The notes under the pieces are model-generated. The model ran no database searches, was not told the DNA's origin, and saw nothing but the letters and a program-made list of their open reading frames with translations. From Cyclina sinensis (Eukaryota > Mollusca > Bivalvia > Venerida > Veneridae), in the NCBI GenBank assembly GCA_012932295.1, contig JAAONU010000004.1:24126872-24190871 (forward strand): a DNA stretch of 64,000 nt, read 5' to 3'. The translations under genes and the position numbers were made by a program. Shown here in pieces: positions 58,641 to 64,000 of the stretch. Within the stretch, counting starts at the first letter, position 1. Each line of letters opens with the position of its first letter.

Positions 58641-60000
58641 GGCAGAAAAAACTGCGACTATAATGACCCTGTAATTGACCCCGTTATGCTTAAGGAGCAT
58701 AAAAAAGTCACAAAGAAGAAAATCTAGTCCAAATGTCTCCTCAGTAACAATAGTGTTCACTTTTTGTAAATCAGTGTATCTCCCATCTGTGATAAAGATA
58801 ACCGGTGCTTGCTAGCACCTTGAATTTTACTCAGTTTACTCATATAATTTATGTCAGAAAGATGGGGTATCCAGATATCAGAGTTCTGGACTGGTACATA
58901 GTGGTTAGGTAAACTGCTCACTTAAATAAATGAAATACTGAGGGTCAGATTTCTAAACATACCAGTAAAGAATTCATTAGCTAGTGTTTTAGGTCATGCT
59001 TAAAAAGACATATAAAATGGTCTGCTTTTCTCTAACCTAATCTTGGATCAGCCTTGTGCCATCATCTGAAATGTGTAGTCAATGGTCAACAATTTGCTTC
59101 CGGCATCATTTCCTACATGTACACCCTTGGATGGAATTTGCTGAACTCTGGCTGGGATGTTTCTTGCAAAATTCTAAAACAATTAATATTTTGTTCATGT
59201 GTAATTCTGGTTGCTGTTATAACATGGAGAAATTTAAATCAACTTTTCTGAAACCACTGTGAAACTGGTTTTTAATGACAGTGCACTTAACTCAGAGCAA
59301 TATTAGATTGCAATAATTCTAACTGACTCTATATGGATCAAGGAAACTGGATAAAAAGAAAAAAGACATTATTCAATAAACAACATGGTCCTAATCTATT
59401 TTCTGTGACACTGACAATAAAACAAATACAAAAATTGCTTCAAAACATGCAATCCACTAAACTGACATGAAAATTTTTGTCAGAACATTGTAAAATTCAT
59501 TTCAAAAGTAACAATCAGTGTAATGTAATGTCTTGTCATGTTCCTTCTGTTTTTCAAAGTCAACTTTAAATAAATTCATTCACAATACGTATGATGACAT
59601 ATGATGTATAAATGATGACTTAAACACTTTGTACAATTGTAATCAAACTTTTTGCCATTCAATAGAAAGGTACAATTGCCTTTACTTCAAGTCCTTCAAA
59701 TACACAACCATATACTTTGCTCATGCTCTGGTCTTGTCAAGATAAACTGTATTTAAAGCTATCATACTGACATACCATAGCATAACCAACATCTTAAGGC
59801 ACAAAGTCCATACACCTGCTGAACAGAATGTTGAAAAAGTAAAAACACCTTTTGCCTAATTACTCTCTGTATAACCAACAAATCTACAGCAAATGTTATA
59901 ACTGCTGCTTGTGGTCTCTGAATCTTCTGTTTACATTCACAGACTAAGACAAAGTTATAAAGATCTAAACTCTGAATAAACACTACATACAACACACTGT
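58641..60000. other. Intergenic, convergent 3' side of MTG1 and PYM1
   Basis: No exon or repeat family recognised. A minus-strand ATTAAA (plus TTTAAT, 59271-59276) is a weak candidate for the PYM1 poly(A) signal. Confidence 0.35.
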
Positions 60001-63000
60001 CTAGTCATCCAGTTGTAACTCCAGGTCTTCCATTTCATCAACAATTGCTTTCTTTTTTCCTATTTTCTCAAGCTGTTCTTTCTCAGGGTTTTTCAATTCA
60101 CCACTCTGAATTCTCTTTTCAAGATCTTCTATTTGTTTCAACTTCTTCCTCAGGGTTCTAATTTTCTTGGTGATTTCCTGTTTGTCATCACTCTCATTAA
60201 TCTGTGAGCTATTTTTAGGAATCACTTTGTCCTGAGTTTTATTTCCTGCACCTGCTTGGTCATTATTCAAATGAGCATTAGCCAATGAATGGGTCACATT
60301 TTGAATGGAAGTTCCTGATTGGTTACCCTGTTCTTGCTGCTGTTTCTTCTTTTCTTTTCTCTTGGCATTTTTCTTGGCTGCTTTAGACATGTGGTCTGTG
60401 GTGGCATTTGTCTGAGTATGCCCACTGCTGGCTTCACTGGGATCCAACCCTGGTGGCAAAGAGGGTTTATTTTTCAGCCACTGGACACCTTTATTTTCGT
60501 ACCTATGATACAAAAGTAAAATTCAAGTGATTATATAAGATGTGTTACAGACTGTGGTCTTTATGCCTTTTGTTTCTCTTTTCAATACAAAAGTTTATTT
60601 AAAGTAATTTCTTCAATGCTTTTAAACTTTTCTGTTTAACCTCCCTGTCTGCTGTCTTCTTTCACGTAGGTGACAGAAAACCAATATGTTGATAATACTG
60701 TTAATTGCTATTGCCCATGTGGGTAGCTTTTGTAGTACAGTACCATACTTGCAACTAGAGGGTCATTGGTTCAAACCCAGCCCTTCGTTCATCGTTTTTC
60801 TAAACCCTACAATATATATGCCCTGATATTGTTTGTGGTCTGCCATTGTTACATTACTATGCATAAGCTTCTAAGCTTGACACTCTGGTATGAATTATAA
60901 CAGACTAGGGCAGGACAGTACCTGTATTTCACAGGCTTAGTAACCATTCTATGACTAATTTAACTGAGTGAAGTACCCTCTATCAGACACGGTTAAACAG
61001 TATGGTAGTTTACCTAATCATCATGGAAAGGACCAGTACTAGACTCCAATTATCTGTACTAAACTTCCAACTGTTTCTCACATTAATCATAATGGCCGGC
61101 AGCAGGGCTCAAACCCATATTCATCAATTAGTGAGAGGCTAAGACATTTGAAGGCAATGACTTAAACCACTCCAATTCAGTGATTGGTCAGACAATCTAG
61201 GACACTTTAAAGTAATCAGCTGTAACATGTTTTCTGACTGAATATATCTCAACCAATGGATTTTATATGTATTCTATAATATAGATTGTATGATACACTC
61301 TGCAGTTAACAAAATAAAAACAATCAAAATATAAAAAAAAAAGGCAATTATGTATTGATCAGTATCTCTTCTAAAAGCATACAGTCCAACATACTTTTGA
61401 CTTGCTGCCCTGTGTTGTCAGTGTTTTGAACCTTGGAATCTCTTTATATAACATAAAATTTTTCATGTTTCTTTAAAAGCAAAAAGAACCAATTGAGAAT
61501 ATCTGAGATAACAAATAAAGAGAAGACAGTACAGACAATTAACAAACACCTTCTGAACAACATTACCTTTTATAACAGAGGCACCACTATGGAAGGTAAA
61601 ATATCTCTACAGACACGGCTATGGAAGGCAAATTTATCTATAGAGACAAGGCAAAATATCTATACAGACATAACTATGGCATGCGGAATATTTATAATAT
61701 GTATGAAATTTAGTAGCAATTGTAACAAATCCAACTTACACTGGCATTTCCTCCTGGGGTACATAACCATCTTTCACTCTTCTTGGTTTCCTCCATGTTC
61801 CATCTGGTCTTCTGCTAGCAGGGATATACGTCTCTCCTGGGTATAAAGTGAAACATATTAAAACTCATTTGTGATTTCAAAGGAACTAAGGTATCATTCT
61901 GCTTCTTGTAAGTCAATTGTAAATGAGTGTTACAAATTTTCTGTTTGATTTCATGCTTCTTTTTCTTCTTATTTATACGACTTAAGCCTATTAATTACTG
62001 TAACATTAGATCTTTCTTAGCTATTCAATTTTCATTTCATTTAATACCTAAAAAGTCAAACATTTCCCTGAAATGATGTAATAATTTGAGAGCTGAAAAC
62101 AGCCAAACTTATAAGTAGTTCCACTTTGACTTTATGGATCATTAAAAGGAACTATTTATGGCTAAAATCAGGAATAAATATCATCTGTCCTAAATGCACC
62201 CCACTGTGAACTCTGCCAACTTCTCATCTTTTTAATAATCTTGTTAAAGTGTGAGGAGTGGTACTGTTTTACCATGTTAAGACATTAGTATTTTAGACTC
62301 ATTTATCAGCATGCCTAGTCACGCAGAATCCTGCGTTTTTCACGCAGAAAATAAGATGTGCGTGCAAATTTTTCAATGTCCATGCGTGCAGGTACGCTCA
62401 TTTTCATGGCCAACGAATAAATGAAATCGGCGCAAAAATTGGTGTTTAGTCAACCTTAAGCATGGGAAACCCTTGCTTTTGAACTGAAAAAATCAATAAG
62501 CCCCCTGCGGCAAACATCTCCACGATCTAGACCTATTCTTTGTCACTTTAAAGACATAAAATGGCGAAGCAGAAAACTTTTAAGTGTTTTTAGTTCCGAA
62601 TAACCGTAAGTTGTCAACAAATGTGTTTTGAATTGACATTATGATTTTTCCATCAGTGCAAATGATGAACCATTGCTAACGCATATCAAACTCGAGGAAG
62701 TAACGAGGCACTTGCATTCAGCTTCGGTCATGCAGAAAGGTGCTGTCAGCTGTCTGGTCATGTGACCAGTCAATTTTTTTTCTTATGGTATGAACAAACC
62801 AAACATTTTCGTACACATCGGTTACCGATTGGACATGGTCACGCCATATATGCTTTCTTTGTTTCATGTCTGTCAGTTCATTTAACAACTGTGAAATATG
62901 ATAAGAGCAACTGGTCCTTGCTCCATGCTTCTGCGATAAATTGGCTACAACTTAAGTTTCAATCAAGAGTTAACTCATGAAGTGACAACTTACTATGATA

Positions 63001-63837
63001 AAAATGCACACAGAGGCTTAGCAGATAACAAAGTGTAGTAAAATAAAGTTAATTTACGTGACCTAAATTATGTTTTATACAGTATACCCAGATTTTTAAG
63101 CCTGTACCAACTTTTTCCACAGCCAGTGGGTACAGATACCCACTTTTTAAAAATCGTGTGGGCATGCTGTTTATTTTACATCGATTGTGATACAAGTTCT
63201 TACAACGTTGGATGACTGCTTCCTGGGTTCCATACCAGTATTCGCACAGTGTGGAGGAATGTGAAGATTGTGAGAGAATCTTGCCTCTGATGGGATTTGA
63301 ACCCGCAACCTCCGGATCCAGAGCCCTGCGCTCTACCCCTGGACCACCGTGCTTTTTGTTGTTGTTGTGTTTTTTTTTTTTTTACTCAGGTCTTTTACTC
63401 AAAATGTTGAAAATCAGGCTATTTTGAATGGCCTTCAGTAAAGACAGAATCCTGCCTGAAGTCCCATTATTGAGAATATTTAAGCATAATAAATTAGGCA
63501 AACATTAATCGGGATTATTCAGATGAAATCATAAGAAATTTCTGTTTACAGTAGATTCTATATGAATATTCAAAATTTAACAATATCTTAAATATATTTC
63601 ACATTTAACAGTACAAGTGTGAAAACATACGAACGATCATTCATATTACATACAGTATAGATCTACTAATGCTAATGGCCAACTAAATTTGTCTAAGTAC
63701 TGTACGATTTATTTCGGGTACGAATATGACATCCACATCTAAGATCATCAAAAAAACCAGTACAGTAGGAATGCATTACCTGTGACTTCATCTTGAACAA
63801 CACCGGTTCTTTCAAAATCGGTTGTGACTGATGCCAT
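60001..63837 (-). CDS. PYM1: PYM1 (WIBG), partner of Y14 and Mago (3 exons)
   Basis: Exons 63837-63780, 61836-61740 and 60502-60001 give 218 aa (human 204). Borders are GT/AG and phases close. The N-terminal Mago-Y14-binding region is unmistakable (about residues 21-55: [26 protein letters not shown]) and is followed by the conserved PSLPPGL. A Lys-rich stretch (about 91-107, [15 protein letters not shown]) fits the ribosome/40S-binding part. The C-terminus (161-218) is a charged coiled coil ending [11 protein letters not shown]. Known role: removes and recycles exon junction complexes from translated mRNA in the cytoplasm. The frame stays open for about 16 codons upstream of the ATG, so the true start may lie in an exon outside the window. 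Confidence 0.95.
60712..60800 (+). repeat. tRNA-like SINE head remnant in PYM1 intron 2
   Basis: GCCCATGTGGGTAGC with the B box GGTTCAAACCC at 60768-60778. The intervening arms do not fold well, and there is no recognised body. Confidence 0.4.
61087..61175 (-). repeat. tRNA-like SINE head remnant in PYM1 intron 2
   Basis: On the minus strand GTGGTTTAAGTCATTGCC (A-box-like) and GGGTTTGAGCCC (B-box-like, complement of 61105-61116). Degenerate, with no body recognised. Confidence 0.4.
61586..61680. repeat. Short degenerate tandem repeat in PYM1 intron 2
   Basis: About two and a half units of roughly 35 bp share CTATGGAAGG and TATCTxTAxAGACA phrases. Confidence 0.6.
63210..63352 (-). mobile_element. 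SINE family C, tRNA-like head, PYM1 intron 1
   Basis: The minus strand begins GCACGGTGGTCCAGGGGTAG (A box) and has the B box GGTTCAAATCC (complement of 63293-63303). The body ends GGAAGCAGTCATCC, shared with the fragment at 17383-17477. A T-rich run follows on the head side. Confidence 0.75.
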
Positions 63838-64000
63838 CACAAACTTATCTCCGTCTGAGTTGAGCTGTAATATTGTGATAACTCAACTTTTCACAAACCA
63901 CACATCCTTATTTACCCAAATTCATCAAAACCACATAACATAGGGCTTTATTAAAATGCGTTTGAGTACTTATAAGTGCGTTTTTTTTTATTTGATTTGA

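Noticed and set aside
60503..60513. PYM1 starting within its third exon at an upstream ATG in the intron
   Set aside because: The splice acceptor at 60503-60504 joins in phase to two upstream exons that encode the conserved Mago-Y14-binding region.

Overview
The window is animal nuclear DNA, most likely from a bivalve mollusc. It is AT-rich, has short exons separated by kilobase introns with GT/AG borders, and is full of tRNA-derived SINEs and of hairpin-ended elements with tandem-repeat cores of the kind known from clams and oysters (pearl-type). No prokaryotic, organellar or viral gene was seen. The species assignment rests on repeat style and protein resemblance recalled from memory, not on a search.

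Four complete protein-coding genes can be spliced by eye with every exon phase closing. (1) NSUN6 (minus, 11 exons, 17760 to 11139, 461 aa) is an RNA cytosine-5 methyltransferase. (2) A ceramide synthase of CERS5/6 type (plus, 10 coding exons, 27590 to 45842, 402 aa). (3) MTG1, a circularly permuted mitochondrial GTPase (plus, 2 exons, 52096 to 55816, 323 aa). (4) PYM1/WIBG, the exon-junction-complex disassembly factor (minus, 3 exons, 63837 to 60001, 218 aa, start possibly further upstream). NSUN6 and CERS diverge across about 9.8 kb, CERS and MTG1 are head to tail, and MTG1 and PYM1 converge. The four have unrelated housekeeping roles (RNA methylation, sphingolipid synthesis, mitoribosome assembly, mRNP recycling), and nothing suggests a functional cluster.

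Layout: 1-11.1 kb is gene-free, with a decayed Tc1-like transposon (3520-5070), SINEs and tandem-core repeats. 11.1-17.8 kb is NSUN6. 17.8-27.6 kb is intergenic, with SINEs, a compound microsatellite and a 2-kb-spaced duplication. 27.6-45.8 kb is CERS, whose introns hold at least five hairpin/tandem-core elements. 45.8-52.1 kb holds a 1-kb minisatellite with higher-order structure and further repeats. 52.1-55.8 kb is MTG1, 55.8-60 kb is repeat-rich intergenic, and 60-64 kb is PYM1.

The most notable non-genic signal is the population of hairpin-ended tandem-core elements. Several share termini but carry different cores. Many cores share a motif close to RAGTTATKGCCCTTTG. The copies in CERS introns carry repeated nuclear-receptor-like sites (TCAAGGTCA, and the inverted repeat AGGTCA-nnn-TGACCT).
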